Origin: DATLZC01 sp037444005
GTDB taxonomy: Bacteria > Chloroflexota > Dehalococcoidia > DSTF01 > JACRBR01
Length of the DNA: 13,646 nt
Reading direction: 5' to 3'
Assembly (NCBI GenBank): GCA_037444005.1
Contig: JBBING010000059.1
Span: 1-13,646, forward strand
Shown here: piece after piece, positions 6,729 to 13,646 of the stretch
Layout: each line of letters opens with the position of its first letter
Numbering within the stretch: position 1 is the stretch's first letter
Translations under genes and position numbers: made by a program
Notes under the pieces: model-generated
Seen by the model: only the letters and a program-made list of their open reading frames with translations
Databases searched by the model: none
What the model was told of the DNA's origin: nothing

Positions 6729-8843
6729 TTACGCGTTCGTGACCTCGAACTCGGGAGCGTCGCCAGCGACGTCCCAGCGCACCGTCAGGCGCACCGAGCC
6801 GCCCGGCGCGAGGTCCAACGGCCAGCGCAGCGCGAGGCAGACGCCCTGCAGCGCCCGTTCGAGGCCCGCCTCCGAATTCGACACGGTCTCGATGGGGAAG
6901 TGCCACACATCGGCTGGAGCGTGGAGCCGGGCGCGCACGCCGTACGTCGCGCTTCCCCGGAGCTCGAACTCGGTCGCCTGCTCCACGTGCCCCGGTCCGG
7001 CGGTCAGGTCCACGTCGCCGTGTCCCAGACGCAACAGGTGGATGCGGTCGTCGCCCTGGGGAGCCTGCGGAGGCGACAGGTTCCACTCGCTCACGAACGC
7101 CGCGACCAGGGGCTCCGATTGGAGGTTCGTGAGTTCCCAGAAGACTTCGAAGGCGGGCGCCGATTCGTCGACGACGTACCGCTTGGTGAGCCGAAGCCCG
7201 AGACCCTCGTGCAGCAACTCGATCGCTTCCTCGCGGCCCGTGATGACGAAAGGCTTGTCGGCGAAATCGTACAGCGGCTCGAAACCGTTCGTCGCGCACG
7301 TTTCGGCGGTCACGCTGGGATGCACCAGGGCGTCCTGCGCGGCGCAGCGGCGCCGGCGGTCGTACACGAGATACCGCTCGAGCCCCCGTTCCTTGATGCG
7401 CAGGCTATGGATGGTTTGCGGCTCGTCTGCGGGCATGTCGAGGCTTCCCGCCTCGAGCAGGCGCTCGTGGTAGGCCTCCCGCCTGCGGGTGAGGGTGTTA
7501 ACGAGACTCCACGCGGGGCCCCGGAGGTCCCATTCGCTCAGCATCCCGCCGAAGGCGGGGTGCACCATGAGTGATAGCGCTGGCGTTTGCACCAGCACCT
7601 CGCGCTTCCCGTCGAAGTCGAAGTCCGCCTGCCTGACTTCGACGTAGGGCGCGTGGTGCGTCAGCCGGTCCGCTTCGCGTTCCGCGGCGACCAGGAACGT
7701 ATGAGTCGCGGCCCGGATGTGGCGCAGGTAGAGCCCGCCGAAGACGCCGTGCCAGTACGGGCAGTTGCACTGGGCCGTCCAGAGGAGGGTTCGGGCGCAG
7801 CGCACGTCGGCGCCCAGCTTGGCGGCCGCGTTGAGTTTGTCGTGCACCCGGACGCCCCGCTTGTGCATGGCGTTGGCCTCGCTGTAGCGGGCGAGAAAAG
7901 AGCGCCAGAAGCCGCCGTTCAAGTACCGGAGCACGTCCTCGCGGCCCGCCGCCTCGAATTCTTCCCGCAGGCGCACCAGCTCCGACGACGCCTCGGGAGG
8001 AAGCGCCCACTCCATCATCTCGGAGTACGACGCCGTCGGCAGGTACACGAGACCGCGCGCGTCGTAGGTGCGGTTGTACTCCCCCGGGGTGATCGTGCGA
8101 AGCCAGTCGCTGTTGCGCTCGATGGCCTCGAAGAAGCGATCCATCCAGCCGCGCTCCCAAACGTATTCGTACGTCGTCGGCCAGGAGCCGAACTTCTCGC
8201 CGTCGTCGCCGAGGACCACCAGCGTCGACGGGTCGTCGCGGGCCAGGCCGCGCAGCTCAGCGATGACGTCGTCCACCTCGCGCCAGGGGATGATGTACCG
8301 CAGGCGCTGAGACCCCGCGAAGATGTGCACATGCCGTCCCTGGTCTTCGGTGATGAACGCGCCGTTCAGGTCGGCGTCCGTGAGACCGACCAGCTTGAAG
8401 TGCCGGTCGTCCACGAGCGTCCAGTCGAGGCCCGCTTCGTCGATAGCCCAGGCGAACTCCGGCTCCCAGACGCGCTCGGCGAGCCACATGCCCGTCGGCT
8501 GCTGCCCGAAGCGATCCCTCAGGTACGTCGAGAGCTTCTTGATCTGCCCGACGCGGTCGTCCTCGGCGAGCATCGAAAGGATGGGCTCGTAGTAGCCTCC
8601 CGACACGAGCTCGATCTGGCCGCGGTCCACCAGGCGCTTCAGGAGGTCGAGGTACTCGGGCCGGTTAGCTTCGAGCCAGTCGAAGAGGCAGCCCGAGTGG
8701 TGCATCGCCACGCGGATGGACGGATGCCGCTCGAGGCATTCGAGCAAGGGGAGGTAAGCGCGGCGGTAGACGTCGTCGAAGACGAAGCCGTAGTTGCCTA
8801 CGGGCTGGTGGTTGTGGAGGACCAGGGCGAGGTTGAGTCGCAC
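6729..8843 (-). CDS. GH57 4-alpha-glucanotransferase / alpha-amylase-type enzyme
   Basis: This 704-residue GH57 enzyme resembles the Thermococcus litoralis 4-alpha-glucanotransferase. The conserved regions appear in order: HNHQP (10-14), 'SGGYYEPILS' (81-90), 'WLAERVWEP' (120-128) with nucleophile Glu123, and 'LGDDGEKFG' (211-219) with acid/base Asp214. These catalytic residue numbers equal those I recall for the T. litoralis enzyme. The block 'QCNCPYWHGVFGGLYL' (359-374) and the long beta-rich C-terminal part (about 400-700) match the middle and C-terminal domains of that subfamily. It is slightly longer than the roughly 660-residue archaeal enzyme. The expected reaction is transfer of maltooligosaccharide units between alpha-1,4-glucans. 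The start is a GTG at 8843, forced because HNHQP begins nine residues in, with GGAG 3 bases upstream. Hydrolysis rather than transfer cannot be excluded. Confidence 0.88.
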   Translation of the reverse strand: MRLNLALVLHNHQPVGNYGFVFDDVYRRAYLPLLECLERHPSIRVAMHHSGCLFDWLEANRPEYLDLLKRLVDRGQIELVSGGYYEPILSMLAEDDRVGQIKKLSTYLRDRFGQQPTGMWLAERVWEPEFAWAIDEAGLDWTLVDDRHFKLVGLTDADLNGAFITEDQGRHVHIFAGSQRLRYIIPWREVDDVIAELRGLARDDPSTLVVLGDDGEKFGSWPTTYEYVWERGWMDRFFEAIERNSDWLRTITPGEYNRTYDARGLVYLPTASYSEMMEWALPPEASSELVRLREEFEAAGREDVLRYLNGGFWRSFLARYSEANAMHKRGVRVHDKLNAAAKLGADVRCARTLLWTAQCNCPYWHGVFGGLYLRHIRAATHTFLVAAEREADRLTHHAPYVEVRQADFDFDGKREVLVQTPALSLMVHPAFGGMLSEWDLRGPAWSLVNTLTRRREAYHERLLEAGSLDMPADEPQTIHSLRIKERGLERYLVYDRRRRCAAQDALVHPSVTAETCATNGFEPLYDFADKPFVITGREEAIELLHEGLGLRLTKRYVVDESAPAFEVFWELTNLQSEPLVAAFVSEWNLSPPQAPQGDDRIHLLRLGHGDVDLTAGPGHVEQATEFELRGSATYGVRARLHAPADVWHFPIETVSNSEAGLERALQGVCLALRWPLDLAPGGSVRLTVRWDVAGDAPEFEVTNA

Positions 8844-8903
8844 GGGCTCCGTCCCTAGCGCGGACGCGCGGCGCTCGCTCCGTCTTCTGTGGGCCTACGT
8901 TCG

Positions 8904-8909
8904 ATTATC
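8904..8909 (-). promoter_or_regulatory. Weak -10-like box before the 704-residue GH57 gene
   Basis: GATAAT on the minus strand matches TATAAT at five of six positions, inside the 146-base gap between two GH57 genes and about 60 bases before the GTG start. The best -35 (CTGGTA, 18-base spacer) matches at three of six positions. It may give the gene its own promoter. Confidence 0.2.
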
Positions 8910-8949
8910 CGCGATGCCTCGCGGCGATACCAGCGTCTGCCGGGCTTCT

Positions 8950-8984
8950 GCGCTCCACGCGGCAGGCGACGTCCCGCGGAGCGC
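8950..8984 (-). terminator. Hairpin just after the 437-residue GH57 gene, possible terminator or processing site
   Basis: Arms at 8950-8962 and 8974-8984 pair over 11 base pairs with a 2-base bulge and an 11-base loop. The stem begins 5 bases after the minus-strand stop codon. No T-run follows, so an intrinsic terminator is uncertain. It could instead protect the upstream transcript end or dampen read-through into the next GH57 gene. Confidence 0.3.
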
Positions 8985-8989
8985 CGGCG

Positions 8990-10303
8990 CTAGTCCCAGA
9001 AGAGCTGGTCGGTGAGCTTGTTCTGCAGGTCCCGGCCCGCGACGACCCGGTAGTAGCACTCCCGCTTGGTCTCTTCCGGCGCGTCGCTGATGTTGATGGC
9101 CCGGAAGGCGTTGACGATGACCTCGGCCTGCTGGAACAGCCCGCGGGTGATCATGTTGATGTCCCAGTGAGGGCGGCGGCTCGCCCACCAGAACTGACAG
9201 CTGTGCAGCGCCGGATCCATGAGCCCCCGCGCGATGTCGGCGTGGCGGCGGCTCGCGGGCGATCCCGCGACCTCGAGCGCCCGGTGCACGAGCTCGAGGC
9301 ACAGGTCCACATGCTGCCACTGGAGCCGGTGGATGTAGTTTCCAGGGTCCTTCCAGAGGGGATACGGGTTGTTGTGCTTCAGGTCCTCCTCCGTGGTGCT
9401 CCACGATGACGCCCGCGGCTCGACGCGCCCCTTGCGTGGGAAGCGGTCCACCAGCTCGCTGATGGTGACGATGCGGACCTCACCGAGCTCCGGCTCCTCC
9501 GGCATCGTGAGGAGCCGCTTGTGCGCCTCCGAGAGCACTCGCTGTTGGGCGAGCTCGGCGTACGGCTTCGGAGCGAGCGATTCGTAGGCCTCCGCCAGGA
9601 AGAGCTGGTCCCAGTTCTCGATGTGGTGTCCAAATGTCTCCGCGTCCATCGCGGTGACGACGTACCGGTCGGCGCCGTTCGCGCTTCCGGCCACGGAGCG
9701 CAGGTGCGCGACGAAGGCTTTGCCGTCCATGTCCTGGAAACTGATCTTGTTGCTCAGCACGTCGTCCCGGAACACGAGCGTAAGCTCCTCACCCGAGGCG
9801 CCGGGCGCCGCAGCCGTGTAGAAGCCGTCGGTGGGCCACGGAGCAGGACACGCGATGCCGCTGGCGATGATCCATTCGTGCCCGAAGTCTGCGACGGGTT
9901 CGAGGATGTCCTGACTGATGCACATCTCGGGCGGGAAGAAGCCGCGCGGCTGGTACACGTCGCCGAAGAAGTGGCGGTTGGTCATGTGGTTGCGCCGGAT
10001 CTGGCGCCGCTGCTCATCGGGCGGGATGAGCGGAAGGATGGCGTGGTACTTGGCGGACCCGACGAACTCGAGCTGTCCTCGCTCGGCCAGCTCGCGTAAC
10101 CCGTCGATGACGTCGGTATACCCGCTCTCGAAGAGCATCTCCGTGAGCACGCCGTTGATGTTCACGGTGACCTTGGCGTACGGGTACTGCTTGAACACGT
10201 CGATGAGCGGCCGGTAGGACTCGTCGACTACCTTGCGCAGCACTTCGGGAATCTGGATCGGGGGCTGGTAAAAGTGCAGCAGCGGCGCCCAGTAGATCGT
10301 CAT
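8990..10303 (-). CDS. GH57 family glycoside hydrolase of unassigned specificity
   Basis: This 437-residue single-domain GH57 protein shows HFYQPP (10-15), 'GSAKYHAILPLIP' (82-94), 'GFFPPEMCIS' (121-130) with likely nucleophile Glu126, and 'AMDAETFGHH' (218-227) with likely acid Asp220. Both catalytic carboxylates appear intact, so it is probably active. The motifs fit neither the branching-enzyme pattern (PECGYRP) nor the 4-alpha-glucanotransferase pattern (LAERVWEP). A Trp-rich segment near the C-terminus (QFWWASRRPHW) may line a glucan subsite. Amylase, debranching and maltogenic activity are all possible and I cannot choose. The ATG at 10303 is fixed by the first motif; its ribosome site is poor (AGGCG). 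It sits 59 bases after the branching enzyme gene, so it probably acts on the same glucan. Confidence 0.85.
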   Translation of the reverse strand: MTIYWAPLLHFYQPPIQIPEVLRKVVDESYRPLIDVFKQYPYAKVTVNINGVLTEMLFESGYTDVIDGLRELAERGQLEFVGSAKYHAILPLIPPDEQRRQIRRNHMTNRHFFGDVYQPRGFFPPEMCISQDILEPVADFGHEWIIASGIACPAPWPTDGFYTAAAPGASGEELTLVFRDDVLSNKISFQDMDGKAFVAHLRSVAGSANGADRYVVTAMDAETFGHHIENWDQLFLAEAYESLAPKPYAELAQQRVLSEAHKRLLTMPEEPELGEVRIVTISELVDRFPRKGRVEPRASSWSTTEEDLKHNNPYPLWKDPGNYIHRLQWQHVDLCLELVHRALEVAGSPASRRHADIARGLMDPALHSCQFWWASRRPHWDINMITRGLFQQAEVIVNAFRAINISDAPEETKRECYYRVVAGRDLQNKLTDQLFWD

Positions 10304-10362
10304 CGGCGGTCGCCTGTCTCCCTCGTTACGGCCTGAAGGCGTATCTGTCGATCAGAACGCGG

Positions 10363-12057
10363 CTAGCGGCGATCTTTTACGGCCGGGGCCGCGATGCCCT
10401 CGCGCGCCTCGAAATCCCGGTAGTCGATGTCCGGGAAGATGTTGTCGAGCTCACGATAGCGCGCGACGAGTTCAGGGTCGACGGTCCCCTGTTCGAGCTG
10501 CCCGGCGAGCTGGTTGAACCGTTCGACATGCTCCGAGAACCGCAGTGTGGCGTACTCGCGCGCCTGCCACGTCGTCACGAGGAAAGGCCAGTCGCTCGAT
10601 TCGAGCAGGAGCAGCTCGCGGGCCGCCTGGTCCAGCGCCTCACGGACGGACGGCGAAGGCGAAGGGCGCCGGGCGACCAGCCGCTCCATCCGCTCCTGCG
10701 CCTGCGTGATGATGGGCCACATCCACGCGGTGTCCGCGTTCATCCACGTGAAGTGATTGCCGGCCTGGCCCCACGAGCTCTCCGGCAACGCGAGTACGTC
10801 TTCCGGCGGCTCCGCCCGCACGAACTCAGCGGCGCCCGTGAGCTGCACGTCCGGCTCCGCCGCGAGCCGCTTCAGCGTCTCCTTCAACCAGTCGACGCCC
10901 TCGAACCACCAGTGCCCGAACAGCTCCGTGTCGTAGGCCGCGACGACGATGCCCCGGCGTCCCGTCTGCGCGTGGAAGCCGCGCACGATGTCCGTCACCA
11001 GTGTCGCGAAGTGGTCGGCGTGGACGCGCACGCGTTCGGCGGCGGCGTCAGGGCGATACCAGGCCTTATCGGCGAGGTCGACGCTGCGTCCGGTCACCGC
11101 CCAGTAGCGGAGGCCCGATTCGCCGTCCTTCTTGTGGAACTCGAGGTAGTGGTAGTCGCCGGGGTACCCGTGTTCGGCGGACCAGACCTGGAGTCCCGTA
11201 CGCGGCTCGCGGCCCAGGGCGGCCACTCGCGTGTCGAACACCCAGTAGGGGAGCAGCGTGGTGCGCATCGTCGGCTCGGGGTAGGCCGGGCGCGGCACGG
11301 AGTAGCGCCGTGGGATGGAGCCGTAGGGTCCGAAGGCGTCGCCCGCGGCCTTGCCCAGCGGCTCGCCGCCTTCGATGGCGTGCGTCTCGACGAAGAAGCA
11401 CACGACATTCTGGCCCGCGAGGAATTCGTGCAGCCCCGGTTTGCGGTAACCCTGCGGGCCGGTCACGTACGGCGGCCGGTAGCCGCATTCGGGAAGCCAG
11501 AACGACTCGACGGGGCGGCCGAAGTGACGTTGATACGCGCGCACGCCGGTCGCAATCTGTCCGTAGATCGACGAGTCGCGTTCGAACAGGGGGAGGTAGC
11601 CGTGCGTCGCGGCGCTGCTTGCGAGCTCGACGAAGCCGGCGTCCTGGAGCTCGCGGAACGCGCCGACGAGGTCGCGCCCGAAGCGGTTCGTGTACTGGTC
11701 CAGCAGCCAGACGTAGCGGCGGTGGAAGAAATCGGCGAGCGCCGCCCGCGTCGGCTCGCCCTCACGCTCGGAGCGGCCCACGTCGCTGTACGCGCGGTCG
11801 CGCAAATCGACGAGGTAGTCCTCCAGATTCCGCCGCACGTCGGCGTCGGCGAGCTGTTCGACCAGCACCGGCGTGAGCCCGATGGTGAGGCGGTAGCGGA
11901 CCCCCTCGGCGGCGAGGTCGTGGAGCGCCGCGAGGAGCGGAAGATAGGTGTCGACGGCGCCCTCGTGCAGCCACTCTTCGCCGTGGGGCCAGCGGCCAGC
12001 CCAGCGGCAGTACGGCAGATGGCTGTGCAGCACGAACGTGAAGGCGCCTTTGCTCAT
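10363..12057 (-). CDS. GH57 1,4-alpha-glucan branching enzyme
   Basis: This 564-residue protein has the full GH57 branching-enzyme signature: HSHLPY (11-16), 'ATHGYLPLF' (150-158), 'FWLPECGYRPP' (186-196) with nucleophile Glu190, and 'AYDTELFGHWWFEG' (374-387) with acid/base Asp376. 'ESSWG' and a run of Trp residues follow, then the helical C-terminal domain (DUF1957 type, 'SSDWPFLVTTWQAREYA'). Branching enzymes cut an alpha-1,4 chain and rejoin it in alpha-1,6 linkage, making glycogen-like polymer in the cytoplasm. The length agrees with characterised bacterial and archaeal members, which lack or have short C-terminal extensions. The ATG at 12057 overlaps the glgC stop in ATGA and follows a G-rich site (GGGGGG) 3 bases upstream, so translation is probably coupled. 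The pairing with glgC supports a glycogen-synthesis role rather than degradation. Confidence 0.92.
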   Translation of the reverse strand: MSKGAFTFVLHSHLPYCRWAGRWPHGEEWLHEGAVDTYLPLLAALHDLAAEGVRYRLTIGLTPVLVEQLADADVRRNLEDYLVDLRDRAYSDVGRSEREGEPTRAALADFFHRRYVWLLDQYTNRFGRDLVGAFRELQDAGFVELASSAATHGYLPLFERDSSIYGQIATGVRAYQRHFGRPVESFWLPECGYRPPYVTGPQGYRKPGLHEFLAGQNVVCFFVETHAIEGGEPLGKAAGDAFGPYGSIPRRYSVPRPAYPEPTMRTTLLPYWVFDTRVAALGREPRTGLQVWSAEHGYPGDYHYLEFHKKDGESGLRYWAVTGRSVDLADKAWYRPDAAAERVRVHADHFATLVTDIVRGFHAQTGRRGIVVAAYDTELFGHWWFEGVDWLKETLKRLAAEPDVQLTGAAEFVRAEPPEDVLALPESSWGQAGNHFTWMNADTAWMWPIITQAQERMERLVARRPSPSPSVREALDQAARELLLLESSDWPFLVTTWQAREYATLRFSEHVERFNQLAGQLEQGTVDPELVARYRELDNIFPDIDYRDFEAREGIAAPAVKDRR

Positions 12058-13373
12058 CGTCCCCCCTGTTCTTCGATGCGGCCGTACGGGAACTCGCGCG
12101 CGGGCAGGCGGAGAGTGCTCCCGCTCGGAATGTAGTTGTCGTCGAGCCCCTGAGCCGTCACGCCCGGCCCGATGACCACGTTGCGTCCGACGCGGATGTA
12201 GGGCGGCAGCTTGGCGCGCTTCCCCACGACGGTGATGCCCGCGTACACGATGTCGGGGCGCTCGTGATTCGGGGTGTAGTCGTCCCCGTATCCCACGTAG
12301 GCGTTTTTGCCGATATACACCTGCTTGTCGATGATGGACCGCTCGATGATGGCGCCCGTCGCCACGCGCACGTCGTCGAAGACGATGGAGTCGCGCACTA
12401 CGGCGCCCTCCTCGACGAAGACGCCGGGCGACAGCACCGAGTGTTCGACGTGGCCGTTGATGATGCAGCCCTGGTCCAGCAATGACCGGCTGATGTACGC
12501 GCGGCGCCCGACCTTGGGCGGCGGATATCCCCGCATGCGGGTCATGACCCGCTGATCCGGGTCGTAGAGATTCAGCTCCGGCAGGTCCTCGAGCAGGTCC
12601 ATGTTCGCCTGGTAGTACGACTCGATGGTCCCGACGTCGCGCCAGTACCCGGTAAAGCGGTAGCCGTACACTTTCTGGCCGCTCGCGACCATGTGGGGGA
12701 TGACGTCCCGGCCGAAGTCATGGGTGCCGTCCTCGCGCGCGTCCCGGATGAGCTCGCGGAACAGGGTTTCACGGCTGAAGACGTAGATACCCATCGAGAT
12801 GAGGTTCGAGCGGGGCTTCTCGGGCTTCTCCTCGAACGAGATGACCTTGCCGTTGCGGTCGACCTCGAGGACGCCGTAGCGGTGCGCCTCTTCGATGGGC
12901 ACTTCGTACAGCGGCACGGTGACGTCGGCGCCCACCCGGTCGTGGAAGTCCAGCAGGTCGTTGTAACGCATGATGTACACGTGATCGCCGGCGAGAATGA
13001 GCAGCTTCTCCGCGCGCGCCTCTTCGACGAAATACAGGTTCTGATACACGGCGTCGGCCGTCCCGCGATACCAGTCTGACGTCTCCCGGCCGAGGTACGG
13101 CTGGAGCAGCGTGATGCCCGGCGTGCCGTCGGGGCTCTCGCGGTCGAGGCCCCACGGCTGCCCGATGCCGATGTGCTCGTTGAGCGAGCGGGGGCGGTAC
13201 TGGGTAAGGATTCCGACCTTCGTGATGCCGGAGTTGACGCAGTTGCTCAGCGCGAAGTCGATGATGCGATAGCGGCTCCCGAAGGGAACGGCGGGCTTGG
13301 CCCGTTCCTCGGACAGCACGCTCAGCCGGTCGCCCTGCCCGCCGGCGAGGATGAGCGCGAGCACGCCCTTCAC
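12054..13373 (-). CDS. glgC: Glucose-1-phosphate adenylyltransferase (ADP-glucose pyrophosphorylase)
   Basis: This 439-residue protein converts glucose-1-phosphate and ATP to ADP-glucose, the first committed step to glycogen. The nucleotidyltransferase domain (1 to about 270) shows 'LAGGQGDRLSVLSEERAKPAV' in overlapping pieces, 'IIDFALSNCVNSG', 'WYRGTADAVYQN', GDH at 129-131 and 'FEEKP'. Residues about 290-410 form a left-handed beta-helix of hexapeptide repeats, as in all GlgC. One oddity is 'GDHVYIMRY' where the family usually reads GDHxYKMDY or KQDY, so Lys and Asp are replaced by Ile and Arg. The start is GTG at 13373, with GGAGG 7 bases upstream. It overlaps the preceding glycosyltransferase by 4 bases (GTGA) and the following branching enzyme by 4 (ATGA), a tightly coupled operon. 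Allosteric control cannot be read from sequence. Confidence 0.95.
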   Translation of the reverse strand: MKGVLALILAGGQGDRLSVLSEERAKPAVPFGSRYRIIDFALSNCVNSGITKVGILTQYRPRSLNEHIGIGQPWGLDRESPDGTPGITLLQPYLGRETSDWYRGTADAVYQNLYFVEEARAEKLLILAGDHVYIMRYNDLLDFHDRVGADVTVPLYEVPIEEAHRYGVLEVDRNGKVISFEEKPEKPRSNLISMGIYVFSRETLFRELIRDAREDGTHDFGRDVIPHMVASGQKVYGYRFTGYWRDVGTIESYYQANMDLLEDLPELNLYDPDQRVMTRMRGYPPPKVGRRAYISRSLLDQGCIINGHVEHSVLSPGVFVEEGAVVRDSIVFDDVRVATGAIIERSIIDKQVYIGKNAYVGYGDDYTPNHERPDIVYAGITVVGKRAKLPPYIRVGRNVVIGPGVTAQGLDDNYIPSGSTLRLPAREFPYGRIEEQGGR

Positions 13374-13642
13374 GGCCGAGCCTCCGTCGGCGTCGCCGCC
13401 TCGGCGGAGGCGGGAGGAGCGGCCGGCGGCGCTTCACCCCGCGAAAGGGCGTGGAAGATGCGCAGGTAGTCGCGCAGATACCGGGTCATCAGGAAATTCC
13501 GCCGAACGTGCTCCCGTCCCTCGCGCCCCATGGCGTCGGCCCGCTCCGGGTCGTCCAGCAGCTCGATGGTGCGGCGGGCGCACTCCTCGACGCTGTTCAC
13601 GAGATAGCCCGTCTTGCCGTCGACGATCTGGAGCGGAATGCC
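13370..13642 (-). CDS. C-terminal end of a family GT4 glycosyltransferase, TreT-like trehalose synthase (cut by the window edge)
   Basis: Only about 90 C-terminal residues are present. They read GIPLQIVDGKTGYLV, then a helical 'CARRTIELLDDPERADAMG', then 'REHVRRNFLMTRYLRDYL'. The first block is the nucleotide-sugar binding end of GT-B family-4 enzymes. The last is what I know from trehalose glycosyltransferring synthases (TreT), which join NDP-glucose and glucose into trehalose. TreT next to glgC makes sense, as ADP-glucose is a donor. The tail after about residue 68 is Ala/Pro-rich (PPAAPPAS) and probably disordered. Upstream of GIPLQI an in-frame TGA lies at 13643-13645, where a Gly codon is expected. 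Either the gene is broken or the last bases of the window are wrong. The only alternative start in this piece is GTG at 13600, which would give a meaningless fragment. TreT rather than another GT4 is likely but not certain. Confidence 0.7.
   Translation of the reverse strand, partial: GIPLQIVDGKTGYLVNSVEECARRTIELLDDPERADAMGREGREHVRRNFLMTRYLRDYLRIFHALSRGEAPPAAPPASAEAATPTEARP
13381..13385 (-). promoter_or_regulatory. Ribosome binding site that fixes the GTG start of glgC
   Basis: GGAGG on the minus strand ends 7 bases before the GTG at 13373, inside the end of the upstream glycosyltransferase gene. It supports the non-ATG start and the 4-base overlap. Confidence 0.7.
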
Positions 13643-13646
13643 TCAG

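Noticed and set aside
7587..8858. A 423-codon open frame on the plus strand, opposite the 704-residue GH57 gene
   Set aside because: It is a shadow of the GH57 gene in high-GC DNA, with no motif.
10528..12135. A 535-codon open frame on the plus strand, opposite the branching enzyme
   Set aside because: It is rich in Arg, Val and Gly with no recognisable domain, and it lies exactly opposite a strongly recognised GH57 gene. Long antisense frames are expected at this GC content.

Overview
The window is a gene-dense stretch of high-GC bacterial chromosome. It has ten genes on the minus strand and one on the plus strand, with strong Shine-Dalgarno sites and frequent GTG starts. I see no insertion sequence, tRNA, rRNA, CRISPR array or phage gene. 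Family 57 glycoside hydrolases, a TreT-like glycosyltransferase, GlgC of the 'GGQGDRLSVLSEERAKP' type and 3-oxoadipate-lactonase-like hydrolases suggest a free-living, perhaps heat-adapted or environmental lineage. Chloroflexota or a deep actinobacterial group are my best guesses, at low confidence.

Reading from the right edge along the minus strand, the first module is storage and compatible-sugar metabolism. It begins with the C-terminal end of a TreT-like trehalose synthase, which overlaps glgC by 4 bases. glgC overlaps a GH57 branching enzyme by 4 bases. Two more GH57 genes follow: a 437-residue enzyme of unassigned specificity and a 704-residue 4-alpha-glucanotransferase-type enzyme. GlgC would make ADP-glucose. 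That can be spent on trehalose (TreT) or on glucan, which the branching enzyme and the 4-alpha-glucanotransferase remodel. No glycogen synthase lies inside the window.

The second module (about 6720 down to 1212) has two tandem paralogous alpha/beta hydrolases, then tldD, an ACMSD-type amidohydrolase and a tldE/pmbA-like gene, all closely spaced. TldD/TldE form a metalloprotease known for processing peptides, and the amidohydrolase is inserted between the two subunits. In front of this module I see an extended -10 promoter followed by a leader that can fold as a compact H-type pseudoknot. This is a hypothesis from base pairing only.

At the left end, convergent with tldE, is a plus-strand gene for a five-helix membrane protein with a YceI (lipocalin-like) domain at its C-terminus. 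Its upstream region carries a small inverted repeat and an A/T-rich -10-like box.

The points most worth a second look are the membrane-anchored YceI architecture, the amidohydrolase inside the tldD/tldE pair, the unassigned GH57 enzyme, the putative pseudoknot leader, and an in-frame TGA in the glycosyltransferase at the extreme right edge.
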